Of a stretch of DNA of 64,000 bases, positions 13,146 through 24,915 are shown one piece after another. A model generated the notes under the pieces. That model was not told the origin of the DNA, ran no database searches, and worked only from the letters and a program-made list of their open reading frames with translations. Origin of the DNA: Lineus longissimus (taxonomy: Eukaryota; Nemertea; Pilidiophora; Heteronemertea; Lineidae); the NCBI RefSeq assembly GCF_910592395.1, contig NC_088318.1, forward strand, positions 1,612,001 to 1,676,000, written 5' to 3'. Position numbers and translations under genes: made by a program. Positions within the stretch are counted from its first letter, which is position 1. Each line of letters opens with the position of its first letter.

Positions 13146-13989
13146 AATGCGTTTCCAAAGTGATTGCATGAGGACAACCCATTTGTGTCGTATATCACTG
13201 GAAACGCCCGATTCCCCTGATTCTGCAGGATGTTAAATCGAGCATTTTATGTCTTTAAATAAATTATAAAAACGCACCAACTGGCACTGGACGGCATTCA
13301 ACACGGGACTGCTAAGGTGCCGGGGTCGACCCTAAATGGTTGTGACTGTCTCAAGGCGCCCAGCGTATAAGCAAGACGGTAGGGCAGCCACGTCAAATTC
13401 GGCCTGGTTGTGACTTCCCATCTTATACATCGTATCGACAGTACAGTTGAGTTGCCGTTTACCGTTTACCGTCCATAGCGGCTTCATGGCCCAGATAATA
13501 GATATCCAGATTTCACCATGTTGAGCATGGTTAACTTTCATTTACCATGGTGAACACTGAATTCACCATGGTGAATCCCTGATCATTAAAATGCCACCTG
13601 ATTTTTTGTCTTGTCCCGACTAGATGTGACATGATCCAGGTTGTCTTTTCTCCAGGATTCTAGTTTTGTGTAGCTGTCCATCTGACTGAGGAGAACAGGA
13701 GATCAAAGTCACCCTTAATTACATAAAGAGACTACTCTGGACCAGACATTTAGAACAGTTATACCAGGTTCTGGTCAGTTTAAACGAAAGTCCTTCCTCC
13801 CTAGCTCCCCTGTTGTGTATCTGAGGGTGGATGCAGGATTTGAATAACCCCCCCCCTCCCAGCTCAGCTATACAGCAATTAGCAGATGATAAAAATATGA
13901 CATGTAAATAAGAAAGAAAGGTTTGAAATGCGAAATGAATTCATGGTCTGCGACTATGGTTGGAACTGAGGTGGCAGGTCTTCAGTCTT

Positions 13990-14072
13990 CACACAGTAGA
14001 GAAATGAACAAACATTCCGTCTCAGCCTGTCAGGCTCAGAGCGACAGGTGCCTGGTTTTGCTGTGACGGGTC
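13990..14072 (-). mobile_element. truncated copy of GTGACCCGTC MITE family
   Basis: Matches the right half of the complete copy at 30389-30573, including TAGAGAAATGAACNAACANTC and the terminal GGTTTTGCTGTGACGGGTC. The left terminal repeat is missing. It lies directly against the right inverted module at 14082, so one insertion has probably damaged the other. Confidence 0.75.
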
Positions 14073-14081
14073 TCTTTTTAA

Positions 14082-14153
14082 AATAAATGTTACGTCCTGT
14101 TAATGGGGCACGTCATCATCGCGTACATTCGGGAAAAACTCCCTAATGAGACC
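14082..14153 (+). repeat. right copy of inverted promoter-proximal module
   Basis: Reverse complement of 13069-13145, at about 95% identity by eye. Read toward rhophilin it has TTACGTCCTGTTAATGGGGC and then CACGTCATCATCGCGTACAT, in the same gene-relative orientation as the copy facing acinus. It ends 185 bp upstream of the rhophilin ATG. The pair could be terminal inverted repeats of a ~1.08-kb transposon-like unit or a duplicated promoter block. Confidence 0.85.
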
Positions 14154-14338
14154 ATAATGAACGGAATTCCACGCCATGACGTCATTTAGACCGACGATTT
14201 CCCCCACGAAATTGGTGGACATCGGAACTTCAGGGAAGTTGCAGTTACTCAACTTTCAATCATTTTATCTGTTTTATGATGATTGTCATACAAATTTGAG
14301 ATCATTCATGGGATTGTTCAATATATATGTCTTCAAAG

Positions 14339-17300
14339 ATGGCTTCCACTTTACCAAGACCAACCGAAAAAGGCAAGATACAAGCAGAATTACGTCGAAA
14401 GGTAAGACTCCTATCTCACAAAAAGACTGACTGCAGTGCATACTGAGCCACTAGGCCTATATTCATGTGTACATCACAAGTCACTTAGTCAGTGATGTAG
14501 GCCTAGGCCTATATAATACAATAACGGTGTTTGCTATTCCACAGTTACTGATTTGTTCTGATTTGTATTCAAATTATCAATATGTATTTAAATGTGAGGG
14601 TCCAGCATACTGAAGACCAGCTAAAGAGAGGTTGTGACAATCCCCTTTACTTTGCACCGACTGTCTAATGACACAGTTCTCTACTCCTGCTGGACAACTT
14701 ATTATCAATCAGACTTACAAGTAGAAATTGTTAGGTCTTGTATGAAAATTTATTGCAGGGCAAAGTTCTGTCCAATTGTAATGGACAACCAGCCACTTTT
14801 CAATCCTTCCTGTAGTGGTCCCATGTGTGGAAGTCACATCTTAATATTATAACTTGCCAGCAGCACAATGACAATGATAATCATCATTGAAGACAGATTG
14901 TGTCAGTCCCCAACTGTCTGAAGACACACTCTACACAAGTTGTTTACTCTATGTAACATTGTAATTAATGCTTTTTATCTGGAGATGATCTTTGGTGACT
15001 GTTGAAGTGATAGTGTGACAACTTTTAGTTTTATGTTGAAAAAGTACTGTTATCTTAGTTATAAATTATCGTTTGATACAGTTTAAATTCTTGACTAATA
15101 TTAAGTAGTCCATCGATGTACATGTAAGCTAATAGAAAACTAATCAAGCGAATTCCTATCATAACCAAGCTACCAAGCTTCCATAGATCTAGAGCAGATA
15201 AAGCGCTGCGAGGAGGCAGTAGTGTTTTGGTCGAGAACATCACGAATGTTGCCTTGAAGCCGAATTTCATCGCTCGGCTTATCCCTCTTTGCTATGAGTT
15301 TATTCAGAGAGCAGTTAATTATCTTCGCTGTAATCACCGAAGACGTAATTGCTCACTGTGCTGTATTCATTAGAAAGGATTTATCAAGTCTTGAAATGGT
15401 GAAAATAAGATTTAGTTGGCCCTGCATTATCGTGAGTTTTTCAACTTTCAGGCCTCCGACTCAGCCCTGCTTCAGACTGTGCGTGGAAAACTTCAGAAGC
15501 AGCGCTCAAGACTGAACGACCAAATCAATCGCGAACTGCGCATGAGAACTGGAGCCGAGAACTTATTCAGGTGGGTCTGTTAACCTTTGCACCTGTGGGT
15601 TTTCACATGTGTTAATTAAAACACTGTAATTTGTTGGCCGTGTCTCTTGGATCTTCCCACAGCAGGCCTTTCTACATGTTGTATGTTCTACACTCAATCA
15701 ACAATAGTTGACTTGAAAGCTGTGGTGAACTCAACTAAGATTACCATACATGTCGGCATAACAGACCTCAGAAACTGTGGTATTCGGTTATGGTGTTGGC
15801 CTGTGTGTATCATTGGATGTAATCTACGCCTGTACTAACAACAGGTGGTTTTTATTGCTTTCCTGTCTGTATCTTGATACATTGCTTCATTGATTTTCTG
15901 CCATTGAACCATGCATTGTAGGATACATTTGGGCCAGTCCCAGAAAAAGCACCCAGTTCTTCCACTTCTTTGTATTGTGCCTACACGTTTAGGCTGCGCT
16001 CAATAAGCACTGTCGCTTGTGCTTGTCTCTTAGTCCTAATTGAATTGAATCTATGCATCCATAATCTATGCATCCATAATCTATACATCCATATTATATC
16101 AACTGAACAACTCCTGTTTCCTAGTCCTAATCTATGCATCCATATATCAACTGAACAACTCCTGTTTCCTAGTCCTAATCTATGCATCCATATATCAACT
16201 GAACAACTCCTGTTTCCTAGTCCTAATCTATGCATCCATATATCAACTGAACAACTCCTGTTTCCTAGTCCTAATCAATGCATCCATATATCAACTGAAC
16301 AACTCCTGTTTCCTAGTCCTAATCTATGCATCCATATATCAACTGAACAACTCTTTCATACTTTTAGATTAGACTTAGAGATCCTAATCAACAATAGGCT
16401 AGTGAGAGGGTGAAAGTCAGCCTGAGCACATCCCTTGGGCCTCTTGTTTTCTCGGTGTCTGAAGGACTTGAGAATATTTTCATCAAATATATTGCATTCA
16501 ATCATATTCCGTTGCAAAATATGTCGCTGGAATTTGAATCTTGTATTACATATTGAATTCTTGCCAAAATGGTTAAACCAGGCCAGTTGATAATGTTACT
16601 ATAATTACGGATGTATTTTCCTCTCAAATTATGATGTTCAAGTTGTCACTTGACATGATTATTTTTAAAGTCAATAAATGGAAGTATTTCAGTGTTCACC
16701 TGAGAAAACAACCCAATATTGACACTTTTTGACCAATTTTCTTTGTGAGAAGACTAATGTTCTGATATAAGAGGCACTAAATAGCCTCAGAGGCTCTTCC
16801 TACTTTTGATTGTACTAAATGTGATGGTATGTTATCCTCTAGGGTCTGAGGAGGGGGCTGTGTGGTGGTGTTTGAGAGGAGTATCAAAAGACAGCTATAT
16901 GACAATTAGAGCAAGCAGTTGTATTTTAAACCCATTCTTTAACCCTTCCTTGCCCCTTGCCATAATTGCGTGTGTAAAACTGTGATCCCTGATGTTTGGC
17001 AGAGTGACACAAAAATGCAAAGGTCAGATAGCCCAGTGGGACACCAATCATGACTATAGAGCACTGGTTTCATGTGAGGTCATCACCTCCTGCCATGTTG
17101 GAGGGACAGACAAAAGAAAGCAAGTCCAAATGACCATGACAGCATTTGATTCAGTTAAGTCGGGTGCGATAAACCATTGTTCTGCCCTCCAACCTGGCTG
17201 ACCGTGAAAACACTCTATTGTGCGTGCTGTGTCAATGCTATGTGAGGTTTTAAAGGTGCAACTGTTACAGAAGATAGGCCTTTTGTACAGGCACCCCTCA

Positions 17301-20300
17301 ACGGCTGAATAGCTTCAACACAAGTATCCCTATGTCTAGCATTTCCTTATTCAGCTAGAGGCCCTTTCCTAAAGACAACAATGGTGGTTCTATTGTTTTC
17401 AATTCCCTACTTAACTCCAGGCCCTTTCCTAAGCATATTGTCTTTTAATGATATGTTTTATTGACTTGCATTCTTCCCTAGTGTTTGCCAACAAGTCTTA
17501 ACATTCCTTCTCACTAGGGACAAGAAAGAAAGAATGCATGTGGAACAAACGCCTGTGGGGTTCCAATGACCCTGTTCGAATACCCACTTTTGAAGTTTGA
17601 GTACATTCCATGCAACGCACGCATGCATCTTTTGCGTCAATATCTGATAGCTTTTCAAACCTTTTTTCATATTTTCTGCTTGGGAAATCAGGGGCTGGTG
17701 TTGTCCTAGCATTAAGGCCACCTCTACTGTCAATAATTGCATGGGAAAAGCAGGACACAGAGATGGCTCCTAATGTAACAATGATGTTCATATTTGATGC
17801 AGTATAATGATCATCACATATCGTCAAAGCTTGTTTTTCCAAGCAGCAAATCATGGATAATTAGCCAATTTGCTCTAATGTCATTAATTGAGATCAATTG
17901 GGGTAATGTGCCTTATCAAGTGCCATCATCCATGCTCCACTCGGCCTTTAACCCTACATGTAAACGACTACAAGTTGCATTTTGCTATAATTGTCAGTGG
18001 TGAGTTCTTATATAGTGCTTTTAACTGACATGGGTCAGTACCAAAGCGCTTTACATCTCAACTGTCTGTCATTATGATAGGTCTCTCCAGAAGCACTCTG
18101 GGGTATCAAATGGCTGCTGTGACATCAGCGCTCACCTGGGCTCAATCTGTCAAGGACAAAGTAGTGACCAGACTTGGGTTTGAACCCATGACTCTTGGAT
18201 TGAAAGTCAGACACCTTAACCAGTATGCCACCACACTCCACGCTGTCAAACAGACTTTGGGCCAAATTGTTTGAAGGGAAATACGGTCGGGGCTTGAAAT
18301 GCCAATTGGATAACAGTAGCCTTTCACGCAGCTCCAGCGTTGTCTAATGTCAGCATTCTGATTGATATTTTCAGGGCGACCAATAACAAGAAGTTACGCG
18401 AGACTGTGGCACTTGAGCTGAGTTTTGTCAACTCCAACTTACAACTTCTGAAAGAAGAGTTGGCTGACTTGAATGGCTCTCTGGAGACGTATCAGAGTGA
18501 CGGGTATGTATTGGCCATGGTCTCTCTTTGGGCTTATTTACTGGGCTTCACCTATTATTTCTAAGGCCTATGTTCTTTTTGGCCCATGTTGTTTTGCTTT
18601 ATAGACATAGTATATAAAGTTAATTGGTTTTCCTGTAGTAAGAGCCACCTATGTTTTCAAGGCTAAACTGAGACTTGGATGAATGTTAATCATTCAATAG
18701 GTCTTTTTACGTTTTCTCAGTATCTTATGGCTGTCGTCTTCATTTGTAGGCCGGCGCAGAGTGTTCCCATGATTCCATTGGGTTTGAAGGAAACGAAGGA
18801 TGTGGAACTAACAGCACCATTCAAGGTATGAGATATGAACATCTAATAGCGAGTCCTTTAACGGTATGGTAAACTGCCAAAACCATTCCATACGAGATAT
18901 TTTTCTGTTCATAAGACATATTCTTTTGTTATTTACCAGTTTTCCTAAACAGGCGTCCAAAGCTGTTGTCGTATACTCACAGAAACAACTCTATAATAAA
19001 AGTTTTTCTAAGTTTCTGCATTTTGTTTTCATTTCCAGGATTTTATTCTGGAGCATTACAGTGAGGATCCTGAGAAATATGGTGACGCCATCACTGATTT
19101 CCTGGATATGAGAAGTGTAAGTCACGACTGAGGCTGTTTCAGTTAAGGAGCATGTCCCTTATTTTGAGGCCAAAACACAAACAACATTGGCCTCTTAACC
19201 TTGGACACACTCCCCCTCTAGAGAGACAGGTTGCGGATCCATGGGGGAGGGGTGTGCATCATGCGCACCTCCCCCCCATTATTCATGAAAATAACCATTT
19301 TTGGGCTGTCAGATTAGAAATATCAGCTCAGTTTCATTTTAAGATGATGGACACCCATGTTCTGCGTGTAAACTCAAATAGTAATGGTTGATTTCCTTTC
19401 TGCAGGCAATAAGGACCCCTCAAAGGAGTGATAGAGGAATCCAGTTACTATTCGAATATTACAATCAACTGTATTTTGTTGAGAAACGGTTCTTCCCACC
19501 CAACAGGAATATCGGCATTCATCTACAGTGGTAGGTACAGTCAGGGGCAGGGTTTCTATGTGCCAGAACCATTGTGGTAACAATCCCAGTATTGGGGGAG
19601 CTAGAATTTCGTCAGTGACTCGTTCAGATGACCCTGTCATTGAGGAATCAGACTCTTGATATAGCCCTGTAGATGGCGCAGTGAGTCACGTATCTTTCCA
19701 GGGCCCATACAGAGATTGTAAACCTTTGCCTATCAGCAGCAAGTTTGCCGAAACGTTCATGAAAACGCATGAAAACGATCAACAAATCATATAAAAACTG
19801 CATGTATGAGGCTTAAAATCATCCACCTGTCTCGTATGAAAGGTAGCAAAGACCTGAAGCATAATTTTTGTTGTTATCAGCTTATTATCACTTTCAGGTA
19901 TGATTCACTCACTGGGATTCCAAATTCTCAGCGATCGGTTGGGTTCGAAAAAGGTAGCATATTGTACAATGCTGCTGCCCTCTATACGCAGATAGCTGCA
20001 AAACAGGTATGTTTGAGATGAGTTAAGCATTTGATCTGAATGTTTTGAAAAGATGGTTTCTGATGACATTTTTGCTATCATGTCATGTCCAAATAAGCAC
20101 CTTATTAATGGTTTTTTTGTTGAACTTGCAGGACCGGTCTTGTTCTGAGGGCATAAACGCTGCCATTGTTAACTACCAAAAGGCCGCCGGGGCATTACTG
20201 CAACTCCACGATAACTTTAGTCATGCTCCAAGCATGGATATGCAGTCTGACACATTGGACATGTTAGCACAGCTGATGTTGGTAAGTTCATGCTCCAGGC

Positions 20301-23300
20301 ATGGACGTAGCTGCATGCCTTTCATCACTTTTGGCAATGCTCCATTCACAGAGATGATGATGCTTCACCACAGAGTTAGATCAAATCATTTATTTACAAG
20401 GGGATTCTATGATTTTTAATGATTGGTGAAATTCCCATGTGAAGGTTAAAATTTAGTGATGCGCACATAATATTCTTTCTGTCATCTTGTGGGGTGGCGG
20501 TGGTGCAGTGGAAGAGAGTTGGCCTCATGATCAAGAGACCATGGGTTCAACTACCGGCTGAGACACTACTCGGTTACCCTACTGGTCGAGTTCAGGTGAG
20601 TGTTTGAAACCCCTAGAGTGCCGCAAGATCGATAAGCATTTCTATTCTTCATCTGATTTGTTTTCAGTCTCAAGCACAAGAATGTGTCTTCGAAAAAAGG
20701 GTGCTAGGTGGAGTGAAAGGTGGTGTGCGAGACTATACAGAAGTTGCTCAAGAGGCTGCTATGGTAAGCATTTGGATGGATTGTTCTTCTTCTTTTTCTG
20801 TGTTCACATTTGTGAGCATTGATTGCCTGCCACAATGGTTCGGCAAGTTTTGCATATTGGGCTGTGAATCTGTCTTCAACTGAGTAGAAGAGCTGACTCT
20901 TGAGGTGGTATTTTGTTGCATATCCTGTCATAGGCACCAGGTACGAGGACTCCCGGTTCTACATCTCTTTCACAGCAGTGAAGTGACTTTCTCAAGGTCA
21001 CAGTTCGTGTGTCCATATAAAGCCATGTCTTCTGTATTATGAGTCCACAAGAGCATGTTTGACTCGTGTGTTTCCCTTCACAGGTGTGTGAGATGTACCA
21101 GCAGACTCACCGCTTGATGTGTGTGGAGAAAATCAAGCAATACCTCCCGTACTCCTGGGTGTCGATGGTCCAGGTCAAGTCACAACATTATGGTGCTTTA
21201 TCACATTACTACTGTGCTATAGGCATTCTACAAGTCAATGGTGAGTTATTAATAGTAGGCCTACCACATTTGATGTCATCGTCAAAGAAAAATTGTGTCA
21301 CAACCAGATTAGTTTCAAGTGGACTTCCTTAGTCTCCAAGTGGCGTCATTGTCAATACATGCAGTGAAACCTCTCTATTAAGGCAACCACAAGGACTGAA
21401 AAATTATGTCAGTTATTGAGAGGTGTTCTGATTACAGATGTCAAAATACTCAAATTCGATTTCAACCAATTTGGGAGCAAATGCAGTGTCCTTAAATGAG
21501 AGGTGTCCACTAATGGAGGTTCCTCTGTACATGTTGTTCATTTTCACTTCCAGATGTAGATGATGCTGACATCATGTCTAAGTTATACCCGGGCCTTCAT
21601 GCTCATATGAACAATGTATCGTTTGAGTCATTTCCCTCAAAGAATGAAGACCAGCTGATGCTTGGTAGGTAGGAGAATCTTGTTAAATATGTGTCCTCGA
21701 GCAAGGCATATCACCCTAAAATTCACCTCTACAACAGTGAGAACTAATGGGCAAGCTAACAATGACTGGGAAGATAGCCTGCAACAGTCCAGAATCCCAG
21801 CCTGTTGCAGCAATGCTTCCAGACACTTCATGCCACTGATTTGCAGATAAGCTGGAATGGGCCACTCAGCTCGGCAGATAGCACAGCAAGCACTCAATAA
21901 CTAGTTTTGGCGAGATGACCTATACATTTCTGCAGTGCTATCACAATGGAAACATGGCTTTATTGAGATGGCTGCCTTTCACTAACCAGGATATGTGCCC
22001 GATAACTTTCCTTGCTTTCATGCCACAGGGACATATAGAAATACACAACCACAGACTACCGGTACTCACTTTCCACTTTTTGCCATTTCAGTGAAAGGTC
22101 ACCTCCGAGAGGCCCTGGTCCAACATGAGGAGGCCATGCATGCACACAGCTACTGTAAACAGCTGAGAAAGATCGATACATTCCAAGAAGTGCTCCGCTA
22201 TGCACATGATAGATCTTTGGAGAAGTTCTCTGATCTTGAAGAAGAAGACGATTTCTCAGAGTTGATAAAAGTGCCTGCCATTAAAGGTGATACAATTCAT
22301 CTACTGGGCTAAAATGCTATGAATTAGGTTCAACTATTATCAATTGCTAAAATGCATTGCAAGTATAAACGTCTGTGAAAATTATGTTGGGCCAAATCTG
22401 GTAGGTTTTTGGACATACATGACTACTGAGTCTGTCTACCCTGCAAAATATACAACAGTAATAATGAGATGTGAAGCACAGAAAGAACACGTAAACCCTC
22501 AAAAACAAAGGCAAAGAATGAAAAGTGATTTGTGTATAGAACTTATTAACATCTATTCTTTTTGTCTTTCAGCCAAAAGCCAACAAGTATTAGAAGCGAT
22601 AGTGCCAGATTTTGGCAAATATAAAGTTCAAGATCTTTTTTATCAACTGGTGAGTATAGTATGTTTTAACTGGGCTATGCAGATCTTATTCCTAGCCAGT
22701 GCTCCAGCAACACAATGGACCCTCTGCTTTTCGTGAACTGGTACCTTCTTCTTGGGTTCATGGAAGTCTTAAATTGGGCTGTAGCCTTCAGGACTTCTCC
22801 GTTCATGAGTTGCTTCTTGCCATTTTGCTCCTCTGGCCAGGTGATAGCAGTAGTACCAAGCTGACAGAGGTGGCCAATTTGATTTATCATAACTTGTTAT
22901 CCTACAGGGTCCTGTGTCCGTGTTTTCTGCCCAACACAGCTGGTCTGCTCCGAGAACGGTAGAGATGGTCAAGTCCAGAGAGCAGGGGTTCGGTTTCAGT
23001 GTGCGAGGTGGATCGCCTGTGATAATCGCTGACGTCGATAACGGAGGCATTGCTCAGGTAACTTTGACGGGATAGCTGCAATAATTTGCTTTAATACAGA
23101 TAATTTTACTTCAGTTTTTGATAGTGTCACCCCTCGTGCAGACAGGTTGTATCTTTCGTTTCTGGAGATGGTGTGCTTGCAATCTCTGCATGATGGAGAT
23201 GCTGTAATTTCAATCAGAATGCCACCACTGAGTTTCATTCCTGCCATTTGATTGTGTCTTGCCCAAGACACGATTGATTAAGTAAGGGAATTATACTTTT

Positions 23301-23743
23301 GGCTCTGAGCGGAAATGGGACATGGGTCCATACTCCCAAGGTTACCAAATTGCCAAACTTTTATAAATTGTTTTTTTCAAGTTGGTTCACAGTTTTGGTT
23401 AACATGTTGTTTATGTTTTCAGAGAGAGGGTATGAAAGTTGGGGACTTTATTGTGGATGTGATGGGGACAGATGTCAAGTGGAGCTCTCATGAGGAGGTC
23501 GTCAGTCATATTAGGGCGTCCGGCGCAAAGCTTGTCATGAAACTTGTCACGCCAATGGATCGGAACTTTTTACAGAGAAACTCACAAACTGGTGACGAAA
23601 ACCAGAAGGTTATGATGCGGACACCGGAAGGGACTATTGCCGATAAAGAAAAACCCGAGAAACGTCGATCACGTTTATCATGGGTGTTCAAAAAGAAAGA
23701 TTCCGAAAAAGAAAAAAATCGAAATCGGAAAATTACCATGTGA
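14339..23743 (+). CDS. RHPN: rhophilin (HR1-BRO1-PDZ Rho effector)
   Basis: Fifteen exons: 14339-14401, 15452-15570, 18375-18503, 18750-18825, 19039-19116, 19406-19530, 19898-20006, 20132-20281, 20668-20763, 21084-21240, 21554-21664, 22092-22286, 22573-22649, 22908-23057, 23423-23743. They total 1956 nt, 651 aa, with every junction in frame. Residues about 20-100 form an HR1 Rho-binding coiled coil (LQKQRSRLNDQINRELRMRT, FVNSNLQLLKEELADLNGSL). A BRO1 domain spans about 105-480 (DFILEHYSEDPEKYGDAITD, LLFEYYNQLYFVEKRFFP, HYGALSHYYCAIGIL). A PDZ domain lies at about 508-585, with binding loop GFGFSVRGG. In the known family rhophilins bind GTP-Rho and link to actin and endosomal machinery. Length matches RHPN1/2, which cannot be told apart here. 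The start codon has an AAGATGG context. The stop overlaps a donor-like GTGAGA (see findings). Confidence 0.93.
16034..16364. repeat. 48-bp minisatellite
   Basis: About five near-identical 48-bp units with core CTATGCATCCATATATCAAC followed by TGAACAACTCCTGTTTCCTAG. Short CTATGCATCCATAAT sub-units precede them. Because 48 is a multiple of three, open frames run through the array on both strands; these are artefacts of the repeat. The low divergence suggests recent expansion. Confidence 0.95.
18003..18245 (-). mobile_element. tRNA-derived SINE
   Basis: Read on the minus strand, the head carries an A-box-like TGGCATACTGGTTAAGG and a B-box-like GGGTTCAAACCC about 45 bp later, the internal Pol III promoter spacing of tRNA-derived SINEs. 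The body ends with AAGCGCTTTGGTACTGACCC and a TATATAAGAA tail, a layout common in animal SINEs. The element is intronic and antisense to rhophilin. Confidence 0.75.
20491..20600 (+). mobile_element. tRNA-derived SINE head fragment
   Basis: TGGTGCAGTGGAAGAGAGTTGGCCTC (A-box-like) followed by CATGGGTTCAACTACC (degenerate B box), in a tRNA-like order, in rhophilin intron 8. No clear 3' body is recognisable, so this is a truncated copy. I do not regard it as a functional tRNA: the acceptor and anticodon stems do not form. Confidence 0.5.
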
Positions 23744-24888
23744 GAAAGTGTCCCATTCTGGTAAATCAACTCGACGGGCAATGTCAATAATGGAACAAAT
23801 GACAACAGCCAAACTCGGCATGTCCTTGAACGATATGCTTGTGGTTCCAAGTACCTCTCAGTTGTTCGTGTACAAGTTCAATCAAAACATTGGTGATTGA
23901 ACTTATTCTGTATATTATTCAGATATATTTATGGAGGATTTCAATTTCTCTTTTACGGCCACAAAGGTCCTTGGTATATGATAATGATTTAACAAACCAC
24001 ATGCTTTTTGTTAGGCATGTCGACTCTAGCTGTTGCTATCTTGGCCAAATATACCGGCATAATCATTCTGTTTCTGTACATGTGTATCAAATGCTGCCAT
24101 ATTTTACATTCATCCATATTTTTTACATTTAGTATTCCTGTATTTAACACAACTGCATAAAGTATTACATTGTCCTTGCCTAAACCTTTTATTGTGTCTG
24201 TTGTAACATTTATTGCTAATGCTTCATCTAATGTATGAATATTCATTCTTTTGATTATATTCTGTTAAAAATGTTGTATAGATTTGGATATACCAAGTAT
24301 TTGGATGTCAATTTTATATGTCCAAGGAAATTGACTTTGTTATGATCTTATGGCCTTGTGGGATTGTGACTATTAAAAGAGACCTCGGATTTAATAACCT
24401 CACCAATCTGATCAAGGTCAACCCTTCTCCACAATAACTTTTAGGCAAATTTAAAAAAAATTTCATGCACATTGTTTTACCCCTTTCAATCAAAAAAGTA
24501 TTGTATTGCCAATATTCTTCTGCTTTCATGGCAGATTAGTCGAACCTATCCACTGCTCGGCGGAGGGTTGAGGCCTCGTTGATTTATGTGGATGCACTGT
24601 CAATACTGAGCGCTCTGGTATTCCTGGTTATTCACTTGGCTCGAAGTTCATGACGAGTGAAATGCTATCAAGTCCCAGTGTCTCTGTAATGAGTGGTGAA
24701 CCTTCCTATGCTCTGCTGCCACCTATTAGCTTCCAGATTAACTAGTGTTCTCATTGTCCACCTGTTGAAGTGGATGGTCCTGCCACAGATGGTGTGATTC
24801 TTTAACTTTTTTGCAGATCGCTATGTTGATGTATTTTACACTGTTTTGGTCTGAGCGATACTATATGGCATTCTATTTTATAACTTTT

Positions 24889-24894
24889 AATAAA
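24889..24894 (+). promoter_or_regulatory. polyadenylation signal of rhophilin
   Basis: AATAAA within TTTTAATAAAGTCTTACC, about 1.15 kb downstream of the stop at 23743. It is followed by T/G-rich sequence (TTTCCGTGTTGATTGTT), fitting a cleavage site near 24910-24920. The 3' UTR would be 23744 to about 24915. Confidence 0.55.
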
Positions 24895-24915
24895 GTCTTA
24901 CCATTCAGTATTAGA

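Larger units (their letters stand above)
12867..14338. promoter_or_regulatory. divergent intergenic promoter region of acinus and rhophilin
   Basis: The spacer between two divergent start codons, 1,472 bp long. It contains a short array of CGTTTCGCTCC units (12983-13066), an inverted pair of ~75-bp modules (13069-13145 and 14082-14153), the palindrome ATTCACCATGGTGAAT at 13561-13576, a C homopolymer near 13848, and a truncated MITE end (13990-14072). No TATA box is obvious next to either start. A role in transcription of both genes is inferred from position. Confidence 0.55.
15571..18374 (+). other. rhophilin intron 2 (2.8 kb)
   Basis: The largest rhophilin intron. It contains a 48-bp minisatellite (16034-16364), a tail-like remnant of the GTGAGC...GGGCCTCTTGTTT repeat family near 16422-16450, and a tRNA-derived SINE on the minus strand (18003-18245). 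The rest shows no gene. Confidence 0.7.

Noticed and set aside
14176-14430. 84-residue frame overlapping the rhophilin first exon
   Set aside because: Different frame from MASTLPRPTEKGKIQAELRR, which splices correctly into the HR1 exon. The longer frame has no domain and crosses the donor.
15970-16413. 147-residue open frame
   Set aside because: Runs entirely through the 48-bp minisatellite, whose length is a multiple of three. Repetitive peptide, intronic.
20491-20570. Possible true tRNA gene
   Set aside because: A-box and B-box-like blocks are present, but acceptor and anticodon stems do not pair. Treated as a SINE head.
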